NCBI RefSeq assembly: GCF_900116135.1
Contig: NZ_FOZX01000001.1
Span: 868,001 to 932,000, forward strand
Length of the DNA: 64,000 nucleotides
DNA from: Saccharopolyspora flava
Lineage (GTDB): Bacteria > Actinomycetota > Actinomycetes > Mycobacteriales > Pseudonocardiaceae
Direction of reading: 5' to 3'
The notes below the pieces were generated by a model. That model searched no databases and was not told the DNA's origin. It was given only the letters and a program-made list of their open reading frames with translations. Positions 54,821-64,000 of this stretch are shown here, piece by piece. The position numbers were made by a program, and so were the translations under genes. How positions within the stretch are numbered: the first letter of the stretch is position 1; each line of letters begins with the position of its first letter.

Positions 54821-55579
54821 GTGACTACTTCCGCCGTGCGGGTCAGCCCGCTGTTCCTCGGCATCCTCGCGGTCACCGCGGTCGGTGGCGTGCTGACGAC
54901 GTTCACCAACACCGCGGCCCTGACCGGCGGGATCATCCTGCTGGTCCTGGGCGGCTGGGCGGCGTCGCTGTGCCTGCACGAGTTCGGGCACGCGGCGACG
55001 GCCTACCGGGGCGGTGACTGGTCGGTGCGCTCGAAGGGCTACCTGACGCTGGACCCGCGCCGCTACACCGATCCAGTGCTGAGCATCATCCTGCCGCTGA
55101 TCTTCGTGGCGATCGGCGGCATCCCGCTGCCCGGCGGCGCGGTGTGGATCAACCACGGGGCGCTGCGGGGACGTCGCGTGGAGTCGATGGTCTCGCTGGC
55201 GGGACCGCTGACGAACCTGGTGCTGGGGTTGATCCTGGCGCTGGTCGTGGCGCTGGTGCCGATGCCGCTCGGTCTGGACGCGGGACTGTCCTACCTGGCG
55301 TTCCTGCAGGTGATCGCGTTCGTGCTCAACATCCTGCCGGTGCCCGGCCTCGACGGGTACGGCGCGATCGAGCCGTGGTTGTCGGCACCCGCGCGGCGGT
55401 TCGGCGAGAAGGCCCGGCCGTGGGCGCCGCTGGTGCTGTTCCTGCTGCTGATCGGGGTGCCGATGGTGGGCCGGTGGTTCTTCGAGCTCGCCTACTTCGT
55501 GTTCGACGTGGTCGGCGGCGACGCGGCGATGACCTCGCTCGGCCAGAGCCTGTTCCGGAGCGTCTTCGGCGGTCTGTGA
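54821..55579 (+). CDS. Site-2 protease family (M50) intramembrane metalloprotease
   Basis: 252 residues, six or so helices. Zinc motif CLHEFGHAATAYRGGD near residue 53 and the second motif LNILPVPGLDGYGAIEPWL near residue 178 (LDG). A short form without a PDZ domain. In actinobacteria such genes often neighbour the F420 genes; the substrate is unknown. GTG 54821. Confidence 0.9.
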   Translation: MTTSAVRVSPLFLGILAVTAVGGVLTTFTNTAALTGGIILLVLGGWAASLCLHEFGHAATAYRGGDWSVRSKGYLTLDPRRYTDPVLSIILPLIFVAIGGIPLPGGAVWINHGALRGRRVESMVSLAGPLTNLVLGLILALVVALVPMPLGLDAGLSYLAFLQVIAFVLNILPVPGLDGYGAIEPWLSAPARRFGEKARPWAPLVLFLLLIGVPMVGRWFFELAYFVFDVVGGDAAMTSLGQSLFRSVFGGL

Positions 55580-55645
55580 GTCCGCGGAGCGGGAGCGTCC
55601 GGGTTCACACCTTCCGCGTCGTGCGGGCGTGCGAGGATCGGTGGC

Positions 55646-56632
55646 GTGAAGGTCGTAGTTCTGGTCGGCGGCGTCGGTGGCGCCCGTTTCCTGCTCGGAG
55701 TCAAGGCTGCGCTCGGGCTGCCCGCGATCGGCGAGGCGGGGAGTTCCGAGCACGAGGTCACCGCGGTGGTCAACGTGGGCGACGACGTGTGGATGCACGG
55801 GTTGCGCGTCTGCCCCGACCTCGACACCTGCATGTACACGCTGGCCGACGGGATCGACACCGAGAAGGGCTGGGGCCGGGTCGACGAGACCTGGTCGGTC
55901 AAGGAGGAGCTCGCGGCCTACGGCGCCGAGCCGACCTGGTTCGGCCTGGGCGACCGCGACATCGCCACCCACCTGGTGCGGTCCCGGATGCTGCGCGCCG
56001 GCTACTCGCTGTCGGCGGTGACCGAGGCGCTGTGCGACCGCTGGCGCCCGGGGGTGCGGCTGCTGCCGGTGACCGACGACCGCGTCGAGACGCACGTGGC
56101 GATCGACGACCCGGACTCCGGTGAGAGCCGCGCGGTGCACTTCCAGGAGTGGTGGGTGCGCTACCGCGCGGAGCCGGAGGCGCGCGCGATCGTGCCGGTC
56201 GGCGCCGACGAGGCGAAGCCGACGGCCGAGGTGCTGGACGCGATCGCGCAGGCCGACGTGGTGCTGCTGGCGCCGTCGAACCCGGTGGTGAGCATCGGGA
56301 CGCTGCTGGCGGTGCCGGGTTTCCGCTCGGCGCTGCGCGAGACGAAGGCCCCGGTGATCGGCTTGTCGCCGATCATCGGTGACAAGCCGCTGCGCGGGAT
56401 GGCCGACGCGTGCTTGAGCGCGATCGGCGTGGAGACCTCCGCGGAGGCGGTCGGCAGGCACTACGGGGCGCGCGGTGACGCCGAGGGGATCCTGGACGGC
56501 TGGCTGGTGCACAGCACCGACACCGCCGAGGTGCCCGGCGTGAAGGTGCGCTCGGTGCCGCTGCTGATGTCCGATGTGGACGCCACGGCCGCGATGGCGC
56601 AGGCGGCGTTCGACCTGGCTTCGGAGAAGTGA
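55646..56632 (+). CDS. fbiA: 2-phospho-L-lactate / phosphoenolpyruvyl transferase of F420 synthesis
   Basis: 328 residues from GTG 55646. CofD family: [20 protein letters not shown] at the N-terminus, [31 protein letters not shown], and [18 protein letters not shown]. Transfers the PEP/lactyl phosphate moiety of the GDP-activated donor to the deazaflavin Fo, giving (dehydro)F420-0. The stop overlaps the fbiB start (TGATG). Confidence 0.97.
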   Translation: MKVVVLVGGVGGARFLLGVKAALGLPAIGEAGSSEHEVTAVVNVGDDVWMHGLRVCPDLDTCMYTLADGIDTEKGWGRVDETWSVKEELAAYGAEPTWFGLGDRDIATHLVRSRMLRAGYSLSAVTEALCDRWRPGVRLLPVTDDRVETHVAIDDPDSGESRAVHFQEWWVRYRAEPEARAIVPVGADEAKPTAEVLDAIAQADVVLLAPSNPVVSIGTLLAVPGFRSALRETKAPVIGLSPIIGDKPLRGMADACLSAIGVETSAEAVGRHYGARGDAEGILDGWLVHSTDTAEVPGVKVRSVPLLMSDVDATAAMAQAAFDLASEK

Positions 56633-57975
56633 TGCAGGATCACGCCGCTGTTGCGGGTCTGCGGCTGTTCGCGGTGCCGGGGCTGCCGGAGTTCGTCGAG
56701 GGGGACGATCTGGCGGCGTCGATCGCGGCGGCCGCTCCGTGGTTGAGCGACGGTGACGTGCTGGTGGTGACCAGCAAGATCGTGTCCAAGGCCGAAGGCC
56801 GGATGGTCACCGCGCCCGCGGACCCGGAGGAGCGGGACGCGTTGCGCCGGGAGCTGGTGCTGTCGGAGGCGACCGCGGTGCTGGCCCGCAAGGGCCGGAC
56901 GCTGATCACGCAGAACAAGCTCGGCATCGTGCAGGCGGCGTCCGGGGTGGACGCCTCGAACGTCGCGCAGGACCAGATCGCGCTGCTGCCGGAGGATCCG
57001 GACGCGTCCGCGCGGCGGCTGCGGGACGGCATCGCCGAGCGGCTGGGCGTGCGGGTGGCGGTCGTGGTGACCGACACGATGGGCCGGGCGTGGCGGGTCG
57101 GGCAGACCGACGCGGCCATCGGCTCGTCGGGGCTGGCGGTGCTGCACCGCTACGCGGGCAGCACGGATTCGCAGGGCAACGAGCTCGCGGTCACCGAGGT
57201 CGCGATCGCCGACGAGATCGCCGCTGCCGCGGACCTGGTCAAGGGCAAGCTCGGCGGCGTCCCGGTCGCCGTGCTGCGCGGTCTGACCACTGTGGACGAT
57301 TCGTCGACGGCGCGGGACCTGGCCCGGCCGGTCGAGGAGGACCTGTTCCACCTGGGCACGGCCGAGGCCATCGCGCAGGGCCGCCGCGAGGCGGTGCTGG
57401 TGCGCCGGTCGATCCGCGAGTTCGCCGACACCCCGGTGGACGAGGACGCGGTGCGGCGGGCGGTCGGCGCGGCGCTGACCGCACCGGCCCCGCACCACAC
57501 GCGCCCGGTGCGGTTCGTGTGGCTGCGCGACCGCGCGCTGCGGATCAAGCTGCTGGACGCGATGCGCACCGCGTGGCTGGAGGACCTGCGCGCCGACGGC
57601 CTGTCCGAGCAGGCCGCGCAGCGCCGCGTGACCCGCGGCAACCTGCTCTACGCCGCCCCGGAGGTGGTGCTGCCGTTCCTGGTGCGCGACGGCGCCCACG
57701 ACTACCCGGACGAGGCGCGCACCGACGCCGAGCGGCAGATGTTCACCGTGGCCGGGGGTGCCGCGGTGCAGGGGCTGTTGGTGTCGCTGGCGGCCGAGGA
57801 GCTCGGCTCGTGCTGGGTGTCCTCGACGCTGTTCTGCCCGGACGTGGTCCGATCGGCGCTGGACCTGCCGGTGAACTGGGAACCTCTCGGCGCGGTCGCC
57901 GTCGGCCACCCGGCCACCCCGGTCGAGGGCCCGCGACCCCCGCGCGACCTCGACGACGGATTGGTGGAGCTGTGA
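56632..57975 (+). CDS. fbiB: Coenzyme F420:L-glutamate ligase, bifunctional FbiB
   Basis: 447 residues from ATG 56632. The N-terminal CofE-like ligase ([35 protein letters not shown]) adds the gamma-linked glutamate tail. The C-terminal nitroreductase-like FMN domain ([25 protein letters not shown], about 265-440) reduces dehydro-F420. The two-domain form is the actinobacterial one. Coupled to fbiA and to the NUDIX gene by overlaps. Confidence 0.97.
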   Translation: MQDHAAVAGLRLFAVPGLPEFVEGDDLAASIAAAAPWLSDGDVLVVTSKIVSKAEGRMVTAPADPEERDALRRELVLSEATAVLARKGRTLITQNKLGIVQAASGVDASNVAQDQIALLPEDPDASARRLRDGIAERLGVRVAVVVTDTMGRAWRVGQTDAAIGSSGLAVLHRYAGSTDSQGNELAVTEVAIADEIAAAADLVKGKLGGVPVAVLRGLTTVDDSSTARDLARPVEEDLFHLGTAEAIAQGRREAVLVRRSIREFADTPVDEDAVRRAVGAALTAPAPHHTRPVRFVWLRDRALRIKLLDAMRTAWLEDLRADGLSEQAAQRRVTRGNLLYAAPEVVLPFLVRDGAHDYPDEARTDAERQMFTVAGGAAVQGLLVSLAAEELGSCWVSSTLFCPDVVRSALDLPVNWEPLGAVAVGHPATPVEGPRPPRDLDDGLVEL

Positions 57976-58505
57976 GCGGACCGCACGCCGACGCGAACCG
58001 GGTGCTGGGTGACTGGCGCCCGGCCGATCCGCAGCAGGAGGCGTTGCGCCAGGCGTTCCTGACGTTGCTCGACGCCCGCGAGGACGCGTGCCTGCGCGCC
58101 TGCGAGCCCGGCCACGTCACGGCCTCGGCGGTGCTGCTGGACTCGGCGGGCGACAACGTGCTGCTCACCCTGCACCCGCGGGTGGGCCGGTGGCTGCAGC
58201 TGGGCGGGCACTGCGAACCCGAGGACGAGACCCTCGCGGGCGCGGCGCTGCGGGAGGCCACCGAGGAGTCCGGGATGACGGGCCTGGTGGTGGATCCGGA
58301 GCCGGTGCACCTCGACGTGCACCCGATCACCTGCTCGCTGGGCAAGCCGACGCGGCACTTCGACGTCCGCTACGTCGTCCGCGCCCCGGCCGGTGCGGAG
58401 CCCACCCGCAGCGACGAGTCCCTCGACCTGCGCTGGTGGCCGCTGACGACCCCGCCGGAGAACACGGATCTGGGACCGCTGCTCACCGCGGCGATGTCAG
58501 GCTGA
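57972..58505 (+). CDS. NUDIX hydrolase
   Basis: 177 residues from GTG 57972, overlapping the fbiB stop by four bases. The NUDIX box [25 protein letters not shown] matches G-x5-E-x7-REUxEExGU (about 79-103). Substrate unknown; the coupling to fbiB suggests a link to F420 or nucleotide clean-up. Its 3' end overlaps the convergent antitoxin-like gene by nine bases. Confidence 0.92.
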   Translation: MSGPHADANRVLGDWRPADPQQEALRQAFLTLLDAREDACLRACEPGHVTASAVLLDSAGDNVLLTLHPRVGRWLQLGGHCEPEDETLAGAALREATEESGMTGLVVDPEPVHLDVHPITCSLGKPTRHFDVRYVVRAPAGAEPTRSDESLDLRWWPLTTPPENTDLGPLLTAAMSG

Positions 58506-58790
58506 CCGGGTGAAGACAGCGTCCTCGAGGCGCTGCAGCCGCGCTTCGACGCCGTGGGGCTCGGTGCGCTCCAGCTCGGCCTCGATCAGTCCCCTGATCC
58601 AGGCCGTCGTCGTCACGTCGTCGGCCGCGGCCCGGTCGCGGACCCGATCGAGCAGCGATTTCGGCAGCCGCAACGACGTGGTGATCACCGGGTCGGGCTC
58701 CGGGGGCTCTTCCACCCAGTGGCCCGACTCCATCACCTCCGACATGTCGTGGGTGTCGTAGTACTCGGCGATCTTGTCCAGCTTCGTCAT
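58497..58790 (-). CDS. Ribbon-helix-helix antitoxin-like protein (BrnA-type)
   Basis: 97 residues: an acidic N-terminus, then the RHH segment ITTSLRLPKSLLDRVRDRAAADD and TTTAWIRGLIEAEL. ATG 58790 overlaps the stop of the upstream BrnT-like gene (ATGA), the usual toxin-then-antitoxin order of brnTA. Expected to neutralise the toxin and repress the operon. Confidence 0.75.
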   Translation of the reverse strand: MTKLDKIAEYYDTHDMSEVMESGHWVEEPPEPDPVITTSLRLPKSLLDRVRDRAAADDVTTTAWIRGLIEAELERTEPHGVEARLQRLEDAVFTRSA

Positions 58791-59062
58791 GTGATGTCCC
58801 TTCCCGCACGCCGGAAGGTTCGGCGTTCTCTGAGCGTCATCTCGCGCGCGGCCGCGACGTACCGAGGTCCGTCCACGCCCCCTGCCATCACGACCAGCAG
58901 GTGCCTGCCGGAACGGGTGCGACCGAAGAGCATGGTCGTGTGGCCTGGTCCGCGCGCCGCCCACAGCGGCCTGCGGCCGATCACTTCCTCGGCTTCGCTC
59001 GGGTGGACGCCATGCCGAGCGATGCGGTCCTCGGACCGTTCGGTCCAACCAATCTCACGCAC
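58787..59062 (-). CDS. BrnT-like toxin of a type II toxin-antitoxin pair
   Basis: 91 residues from GTG 59062. EDRIARHGVHPSEAEEVIGRRPLW, RTRSGRHLLVVMAG and the C-terminal REMTLRERRTFRR follow the BrnT pattern (H-G-x-x-x-x-E-A-x-E, R-x-x-T/M-x-x-E-R). BrnT is a RelE-fold ribonuclease. Ribosome site is weak. Located between conserved genes (NUDIX and AlkA-like), so a small accessory insertion is likely. Confidence 0.7.
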   Translation of the reverse strand: MREIGWTERSEDRIARHGVHPSEAEEVIGRRPLWAARGPGHTTMLFGRTRSGRHLLVVMAGGVDGPRYVAAAREMTLRERRTFRRAGRDIT

Positions 59063-59180
59063 GACCAGAGCAGAACACGAAGCATGGCCTCGCCACGTGA
59101 ATCCGGCTTCGATTCGCTCGGCATGATGGTCCGGACCGCCACCGAAGCGGGACCGAACCGGACATGATCACTTTGCGTGA

Positions 59181-60089
59181 TCAGAACGCGCGGTAGTCGC
59201 GGACCGGGAGGCGCGGGGCGTAGCGAGGCCGGTTGACGCCTGCTGCGGCGAGGTAGCGGACGGCGCGGTGGCGGTGGCCCTCGTAGGGGCTGAGGGCTTC
59301 GAGCATGCCCTCGTCGTCGAGGGGGTGGCCGACCAGGGCGGTGCCGACGATCGTGGGCAGGTGGAAGTCGCCGACGCTGACCGCGTCGGGGTCGCCCCAG
59401 GCGCGCTGCGCGACCTCGGCCGCCGTCCACGGGCCGATGCCGGGGATCTTCTGCAGGAACGCGCGGCCTTCGGCGCCGCGGAGCGCGACGGCCTTCTCCA
59501 GGCTGCACGCCGACGAGGCCGCGGCGAGCAGGGTGCGGCGGCGGGCTCCATCGATGCCGGCGCGGTGCCACTCCCAGTCACGGATCTGCCGGACCTGCCG
59601 CGGGTCGGGCGCGGTCCACAGCTCCTCCACCGGGCCCGGCGCGGGGTGTCCGAAGCGGCGGCACAGCTCCCGCCACGAACGCCAGGCCTCCCGGTTGGTG
59701 ACCTTCTGCTCCAGGATCGCTGCGACGAGCACGTCCCACACCCGGCCCGAGGCGCACAGCCGCAGGCCGTTGGCGGCCTTCACCCCGCGCGTCACGACGT
59801 CGTGGGCGGGTGCGAAGCCGCTGGCGTCGTCGGAGGCGCCGAGCAGGTCGGGCACGCCCGCCAGCACGGCTTCGGCCCCCGGGCCCCAGGCGGATGCGCG
59901 AACGGTTCCCCTGCTCGCCCGCCGCAGCCGCAGCGTCGCCGGGCCGGCGGAGGTGGTGCTGGCCCACCACAGCGCGTCCGGCTCGACGCGGGTCGTCGGG
60001 TCGCCGTTGCCGCGTCGCAGCGGCGACAGGACCCGCACCAGGTCGAGCGGGTAGTCGTGGTGCCAGTCACGGGTGAGGGGTTCGTTCAT
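59181..60089 (-). CDS. DNA-3-methyladenine glycosylase II (AlkA-like)
   Basis: 302 residues from ATG 60089. HhH-GPD fold: helix-hairpin-helix FLQKIPGIGPWTAAEVAQRAW, followed by the catalytic Asp region DAVSVGDFHLP. The N-terminal domain (DLVRVLSPLRRGNGDPTTR) is AlkA-like. Excises alkylated bases. Five bases downstream of manC on the same strand. A dispersed-motif variant (GAACGGTTCCCCTGCTCGCC) lies around 59900 in the N-terminal part. Confidence 0.88.
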   Translation of the reverse strand: MNEPLTRDWHHDYPLDLVRVLSPLRRGNGDPTTRVEPDALWWASTTSAGPATLRLRRASRGTVRASAWGPGAEAVLAGVPDLLGASDDASGFAPAHDVVTRGVKAANGLRLCASGRVWDVLVAAILEQKVTNREAWRSWRELCRRFGHPAPGPVEELWTAPDPRQVRQIRDWEWHRAGIDGARRRTLLAAASSACSLEKAVALRGAEGRAFLQKIPGIGPWTAAEVAQRAWGDPDAVSVGDFHLPTIVGTALVGHPLDDEGMLEALSPYEGHRHRAVRYLAAAGVNRPRYAPRLPVRDYRAF

Positions 60090-60094
60090 GCTGC

Positions 60095-61195
60095 TCAATC
60101 CGCCGAGAACCGTACTCCGTTCGGCGGGAGCTCGACGCCCGGCCAGATCCGGATGCCCTCCACCAGCTCGCACCCGGTCCCGATGACCGCGCCGTCGCCG
60201 ATGACGGCGTCCCGCAGCACCGCCCCGGACCCGATCCGGGCGCCGGTGCCGACCACGCAGCGCTCGACGATCGCGCCGGGCTCGACGGTCACGTCCTCGA
60301 AGAGCACCGAGCCGCTGACCTGAGCGCGGGAACCGATCTCGCACCGCGCGCCCACCGTGCTGCCGCCGTCGATCACCGCGTCCTCGGCGACGATCGCGCC
60401 GGGCAGGACCAGCGCCTTCCCGGTCGGGCCGGGCAGCGCGGCGGACGGGGCGTGGCCCTGGACGAGGTCCGCGCTGCCGCGCACGAACGCGGCGGGGGTT
60501 CCCATGTCCAGCCAGTACGAGGCGTCGATGTAGCCCTGCACGCGGGCGCCCTCGGCGAGCAGTCCGGGGAACGTTTCGCGCTCGACCGAGACGGGACGAC
60601 CGGAGGGGATCCTCTCGATCACCTCTCTTCGGAACACGTAGCAGCCCGCGTTGATCTGGTCGACCGGCGGATCGTCGGTCTTCTCCAGGAAGTCGGTGAC
60701 CCGCCCGTCGCCGTCGGTGGGCACGCAGCCGAAGCGGCGCGGATCGTCGACCTTCACCAGGTGCAGGGTGACGTCGGCCGAGGTCTCGCGGTGGGTGTCG
60801 AGGAGTTCGCCGAGGTCGACGCCGGAGAGGATGTCGCCGTTGAACACCAGCACGTCGTCGGCGCTGAGCCGGTCGGCGACGTTGCGGATGGCGCCCGCGG
60901 TGTCCAGCGGCTCGGATTCCACCACGTACTCGATGTGCAGGCCGAGGTCGGCGCCGTCACCGAAGTGCTCCTCGAAGACCTCCGCCTTGTAGGAGGTGCC
61001 GAGCACCACGTGCTCGACGCCGAGGGCGCGGATGCGCGAGAGCAGGTGCGCCAGGAACGGGACTCCGGCGGTCGGCAACATCGGCTTCGGTGCGGACAGG
61101 GTCAGAGGCCGGAGCCGGACCCCTCGCCCGCCCACCAGCACGACCGCTTCCGCCTTCGGGCGCGGCTCGGCCGGGGTCTGCGCATCCGCGGACAT
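60095..61195 (-). CDS. manC: Mannose-1-phosphate guanylyltransferase / NDP-sugar pyrophosphorylase
   Basis: 366 residues. Nucleotidyltransferase signature VLVGGRGVRLRPLTLSAPKPM at residues ~20-40, VFNGDILSGVDL metal Asp, and FLEKTDDPPVDQINAGCYVF. The C-terminal left-handed beta-helix has hexapeptide repeats (IGSGAVLRDAVIGDGAVIG). Corresponds to the Rv3264c GDP-mannose enzyme in the mycobacterial order. Works with manA and manB. Confidence 0.9.
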   Translation of the reverse strand: MSADAQTPAEPRPKAEAVVLVGGRGVRLRPLTLSAPKPMLPTAGVPFLAHLLSRIRALGVEHVVLGTSYKAEVFEEHFGDGADLGLHIEYVVESEPLDTAGAIRNVADRLSADDVLVFNGDILSGVDLGELLDTHRETSADVTLHLVKVDDPRRFGCVPTDGDGRVTDFLEKTDDPPVDQINAGCYVFRREVIERIPSGRPVSVERETFPGLLAEGARVQGYIDASYWLDMGTPAAFVRGSADLVQGHAPSAALPGPTGKALVLPGAIVAEDAVIDGGSTVGARCEIGSRAQVSGSVLFEDVTVEPGAIVERCVVGTGARIGSGAVLRDAVIGDGAVIGTGCELVEGIRIWPGVELPPNGVRFSAD

Positions 61196-61379
61196 CGGCG
61201 TCGTCCTCCTCTACCTGACCTAGATCGATGACGAAAACCCATTGGGGGGAATACTCTGGCAGTGGCACCGGCATAATGACACTGGGCCCGTGCCCGATGG
61301 CCGTGCCCGGTTCAACACCACACCCGGATTTTTCCCGGGTACGGCACCACCGACTGCGAACGACTGAGAGGGCATCCAC

Positions 61380-61745
61380 ATGGACCCGCGCCTCCGAGCC
61401 GACGAAGCACTTGCTCGCGCGCGGGCACGCGGCGCGTTCGTCGTCACACCGGACAACGCCACGTCGCCGATGGACGCGGCGAACACCGTGCGCATCCCGC
61501 GCGACATCGTCAACAGCGCGGTCGACAGCGACACGGACACCAACATGCTGCCGACGGCGGGGCAGCCGATGCCTCCCCCGAACCAGCAGCCGCAGTTCCC
61601 CACCAGCGACCCGCACACCGGGTGGCCGACCGAGGACTACGGGCAGCACCCGCTGCCGCCGAACCCGTACCAGGCGCAGCGGAACCCGAACGAGTTCGGG
61701 CCGCTCGGCTCGCAGCCCATGCAGCAGTACCCGCAGCAGTACTGA
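61380..61745 (+). CDS. Conserved hypothetical Pro/Gln-rich protein
   Basis: 121 residues from ATG 61380. An ordered, well-coded N-terminal third (DPRLRADEALARARARGAFV, SPMDAANTVRIPR) is followed by a disordered tail rich in Pro, Gln and Asn ending MQQYPQQY. No membrane segment or known domain. Divergent from manC. GAGAGGG ahead of the start supports translation. Function unknown. Confidence 0.72.
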   Translation: MDPRLRADEALARARARGAFVVTPDNATSPMDAANTVRIPRDIVNSAVDSDTDTNMLPTAGQPMPPPNQQPQFPTSDPHTGWPTEDYGQHPLPPNPYQAQRNPNEFGPLGSQPMQQYPQQY

Positions 61746-61807
61746 CCGGGAATTTCCCGTTCACCCCGCTCAGCGGTGGCGGAACCCGGCAGCCGGGTCC
61801 GCCCGTC

Positions 61808-62668
61808 TCAGCGCGCCTGGATCTTGGCGCGCGCGGTGAGGCCGAGCTTGAGGGCGAGGCGCAGCGGCGCCCACTTCAGGCCCTGGTAGCGGTCGGCGAG
61901 GTAGCGGTAGGCGGAGCGGTGGTGCTCGGTGAGCATCCGCTTGGAGACCTTCGAGGTGGAGGCGCCGCCGATGTGCATGATCTCGGCGCTGGGCACGTAG
62001 ACGTTGAGCCAGCCGGCGCGGCCCAGCCGGTCGCCGAGGTCGACGTCCTCGAAGTACATGAAGTAGCGCGGGTCGAAGCCGTCGACGGAGTCGAAGGCCT
62101 CGCGGCGCATCAGCAGGCAGGATCCCGACAGCCATCCGGCGGTGCGCTCGCTGCGGCCCGACTCGGACTGCCGGTAGGCTCGCGACCAGGGATTACCGGG
62201 CCAGATCTTGACGAACAGGGCGTGCCCCACACCGCGTCCGATCGACGGCAGCAGCCGCGCGGACGGGTAGACCTCACCGGTCGGCTCGGTGATCAGCGGG
62301 CCGAACGCACCGCCGCGCGGCCAGCGACCGGCCGCCGCGATCAGCTCGTCGAGGCTGCCCGAACCCCACTCCAGGTCGGGGTTGGCGATGACGATCCACC
62401 CGTACTCGGACCCGAGGGAGGCGACGCCGCGGTTGGCGCCGCCGCCGTAGCCGAGGTTGCCGCCGGTGGGCACGAAGTCGACGTGCTCGTGCTGCTCGGC
62501 CGCCCGCTGCGGCGCACCGTCCTGCGAACCGTTGTCGGCGAGGACCACCCGGACCGGGCGCTGCGTGGCCTTGTCGAGGGTGTCGATGAAGCGCTCCAGC
62601 GTCTCGCCGGGCGAGTAGGTCACGGTGACGACGGCGAGCTGATCGCCGTAGGTGCGCGGGTTGGTCAC
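61808..62668 (-). CDS. wbbL: Family 2 glycosyltransferase, WbbL-type rhamnosyltransferase
   Basis: 286 residues. GT-A fold: VVTVTYSPGETLERFIDTL, VLADNGSQDGAP, GGNLGYGGGANRGVA, and the acidic motif VIANPDLEW; then GSCLLMRREAFDSVDGFDPRYFMYFEDVDLGDRL. Matches the Rv3265c rhamnosyltransferase that attaches rhamnose to decaprenyl-PP-GlcNAc, linking arabinogalactan to peptidoglycan. Confidence 0.88.
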   Translation of the reverse strand: MTNPRTYGDQLAVVTVTYSPGETLERFIDTLDKATQRPVRVVLADNGSQDGAPQRAAEQHEHVDFVPTGGNLGYGGGANRGVASLGSEYGWIVIANPDLEWGSGSLDELIAAAGRWPRGGAFGPLITEPTGEVYPSARLLPSIGRGVGHALFVKIWPGNPWSRAYRQSESGRSERTAGWLSGSCLLMRREAFDSVDGFDPRYFMYFEDVDLGDRLGRAGWLNVYVPSAEIMHIGGASTSKVSKRMLTEHHRSAYRYLADRYQGLKWAPLRLALKLGLTARAKIQAR

Positions 62669-62704
62669 GCCGTCACATTCTGCTGCAACGCGGTCGCGGT
62701 GGGG

Positions 62705-63853
62705 TCAGCGGGTGCGGGCGTGGTGGGCGCGCGCGTAGGCCTCGCGGTGCTGGGTCGCGCAGGCTTCCCAGGTGAACTCCTTGGCCCGCAGTTGGGCGGC
62801 GTTGGCCAGCGCGGCCCGGCGAGCCGGGTCGTCGAGGAGGTCCCGCAGCCCGGCGGCGATGTCGGTGGGCCGCACGCCGCAGTAGGCGACGGCGTCGCCG
62901 CCGACCTCGGGCAGGCTCAACCGGCGGGTGGTCAGCACCGGCGCGCCGCAGGCCATCGCCTCCAGCACGGGCAGTCCGAACCCCTCGCCGAGGCTGGGGT
63001 AGGCGACCAGCCGCGCCCCGCCGAGGAATCCGGCGAGCTGGTCGAACGGCAGGTATCCGGCCCGGATCACCCGGATCCGGTGCGGCACCGACTCCAGCGC
63101 CCGCTCGACCCGCGTGTCCCAGCCGGGCTGACCGGCCAGGACCAGCGCGGGCGCGTCCGCGCCGCGTTCCTGGCAGGCCTGGGTGAAGCCGCGGATGAGC
63201 GCGGGCACGTTCTTGCGCGGTTCCAGCGCCCCGAGGAACGCGACGTAGGGCTGGTCGAAGAGGCCGAGCCGGTCGCGGACGACCCGGATCTCCTCCGGGG
63301 TCGGCGGGTGGAAGCGGTCGGGGTCGACGCCGTGGTAGCTGACGGCCATCCGGTTGCGGTCGGCTCCGACGGTGCGGGCGAGCTCGGCGGCGGTGGCCTG
63401 GCTGGGCACCAGGCAGATCTCGGCCCGGCGCAGCGCTGCCCGCGTCCAGGCCCGGAAGAAGCGGGCCTTGACCGGCGAGTGCACGCGCCGGTTGGTGAAG
63501 AACGTGGCGTCGTGCAGGGTGACCACGGACGCGGCCGGGTTGGCCAGCGGTGTCGTGTAGTGCGGCGAGTGCAGCACGTTCACGCCGAGCCGCTTGACCA
63601 GCAGCGGCAGCGTCGTCTGCTCCCACGTCAGCCGCGCGGTCCGGGTCGCCACGGCTTCGGCGGCGGGAACGATCCGCGCCCCGGGCGCGAGGGTCGCGTA
63701 CAGCGCGGCGTCACGCGGCTGGCACGCGACGCTGACCCGGGCCCCGTCGGAATCGAGGGCGGCGAGCAGGGAATCGACGTACCGTCCGACGCCGCCGCGG
63801 TCCGCGGGCACCGCGGTCGCGTCGATCAGAACAGCCGGTTCGCCTCTGCGCAC
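62705..63853 (-). CDS. Family 1 (GT4) glycosyltransferase
   Basis: About 382 residues from GTG 63853; the frame is open further but the sequence PAVLIDATAVPADRGGVGRYV is the natural start. The C-terminal half has FLGALEPRKNVPALIRGF and the E-x7-E motif EGFGLPVLEAMACG. Typical retaining GT-B transferase, acceptor unknown, plausibly a mannosyl- or other cell-envelope transferase from the context with wbbL and manC. Confidence 0.88.
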   Translation of the reverse strand: MRRGEPAVLIDATAVPADRGGVGRYVDSLLAALDSDGARVSVACQPRDAALYATLAPGARIVPAAEAVATRTARLTWEQTTLPLLVKRLGVNVLHSPHYTTPLANPAASVVTLHDATFFTNRRVHSPVKARFFRAWTRAALRRAEICLVPSQATAAELARTVGADRNRMAVSYHGVDPDRFHPPTPEEIRVVRDRLGLFDQPYVAFLGALEPRKNVPALIRGFTQACQERGADAPALVLAGQPGWDTRVERALESVPHRIRVIRAGYLPFDQLAGFLGGARLVAYPSLGEGFGLPVLEAMACGAPVLTTRRLSLPEVGGDAVAYCGVRPTDIAAGLRDLLDDPARRAALANAAQLRAKEFTWEACATQHREAYARAHHARTR

Positions 63854-63950
63854 CAGAAGAGAGTACGGCGAAGCCACCCGCGCTCGTGACCAGTACGGGA
63901 AAAACGTTCGGGTACTTTCGTCCCCGACGCCGCTTTCGTCCCCCCGACGC

Positions 63951-63974
63951 GAGCAAGGGAACCTTCCTGTCAAC
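63951..63974 (+). repeat. Dispersed motif, full-length copy at right end
   Basis: GAGCAA then GGGAACCTTCCTGTCAAC, upstream of the GT4 gene; matches the copy at 18800 over 22 bases. Confidence 0.85.
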
Positions 63975-64000
63975 CCGAACACCCCGAGGAAGCCCAGTCC

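Overview
The window is high-GC actinobacterial chromosome, most likely from a Pseudonocardiaceae member such as Saccharopolyspora. This is inferred from GTG/TTG starts, WhiB regulators, coenzyme F420 genes, MtrAB-LpqB, a nickel superoxide dismutase and protein ribosomal bL37. Genes are dense and many are coupled by 4-base ATGA/GTGA overlaps. No rRNA, tRNA, CRISPR array, transposase or prophage gene was seen.

Left third (1-24.3 kb), more variable. A truncated oxidoreductase and a methyltransferase are followed by a histidine-utilisation operon read leftward from 8071 (hutH, hutU, an M20 amidohydrolase, hutF, hutI), with a divergent IclR regulator and a 16-base inverted repeat between them. Next come an osmoprotectant-type ABC importer (9-12 kb), a fusion protein with a bis-aminopropyl spermidine synthase-like domain, a PAS-GGDEF-EAL protein, malic enzyme, a dTDP-sugar epimerase, the sodX/sodN pair, and a DsbA-like thiol protein. 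At 21.9-24.3 kb two homologous 90-97 residue peptides flank a membrane M50 protease with a PqqD-like N-terminus. This looks like an uncharacterised peptide maturation system.

Middle and right (24.4-64 kb), conserved core. The order phosphatase, GNAT, membrane protein, lipid kinase, whiB1, pdtaS, bL37, secA, hpf, comF, lpqB, mtrB, mtrA, tmk, then APC permease, CDF transporter, manA, SIS protein, Trm112, manB, DUF3499, zincin-like protein, whiB2, fbiA, fbiB, manC, wbbL resembles the M. tuberculosis Rv3214-Rv3265c region as I remember it. It serves protein export, cell-wall signalling, ribosome hibernation, GDP-mannose and rhamnose/arabinogalactan precursor supply, and F420 synthesis.

Two non-genic patterns stand out. 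(1) A 170-base element occurs twice, between mtrA and mtrB and at 51.7 kb. Its three helices carry eight compensatory base-pair changes between the copies, so a folded RNA or ssDNA seems to be conserved. (2) A roughly 22-base motif with core GGGAACCTTCCTGTCA is scattered through the left third and again at the right end, both between genes and inside hutF, hutU and an ABC ATPase linker. It is essentially absent from the conserved core.
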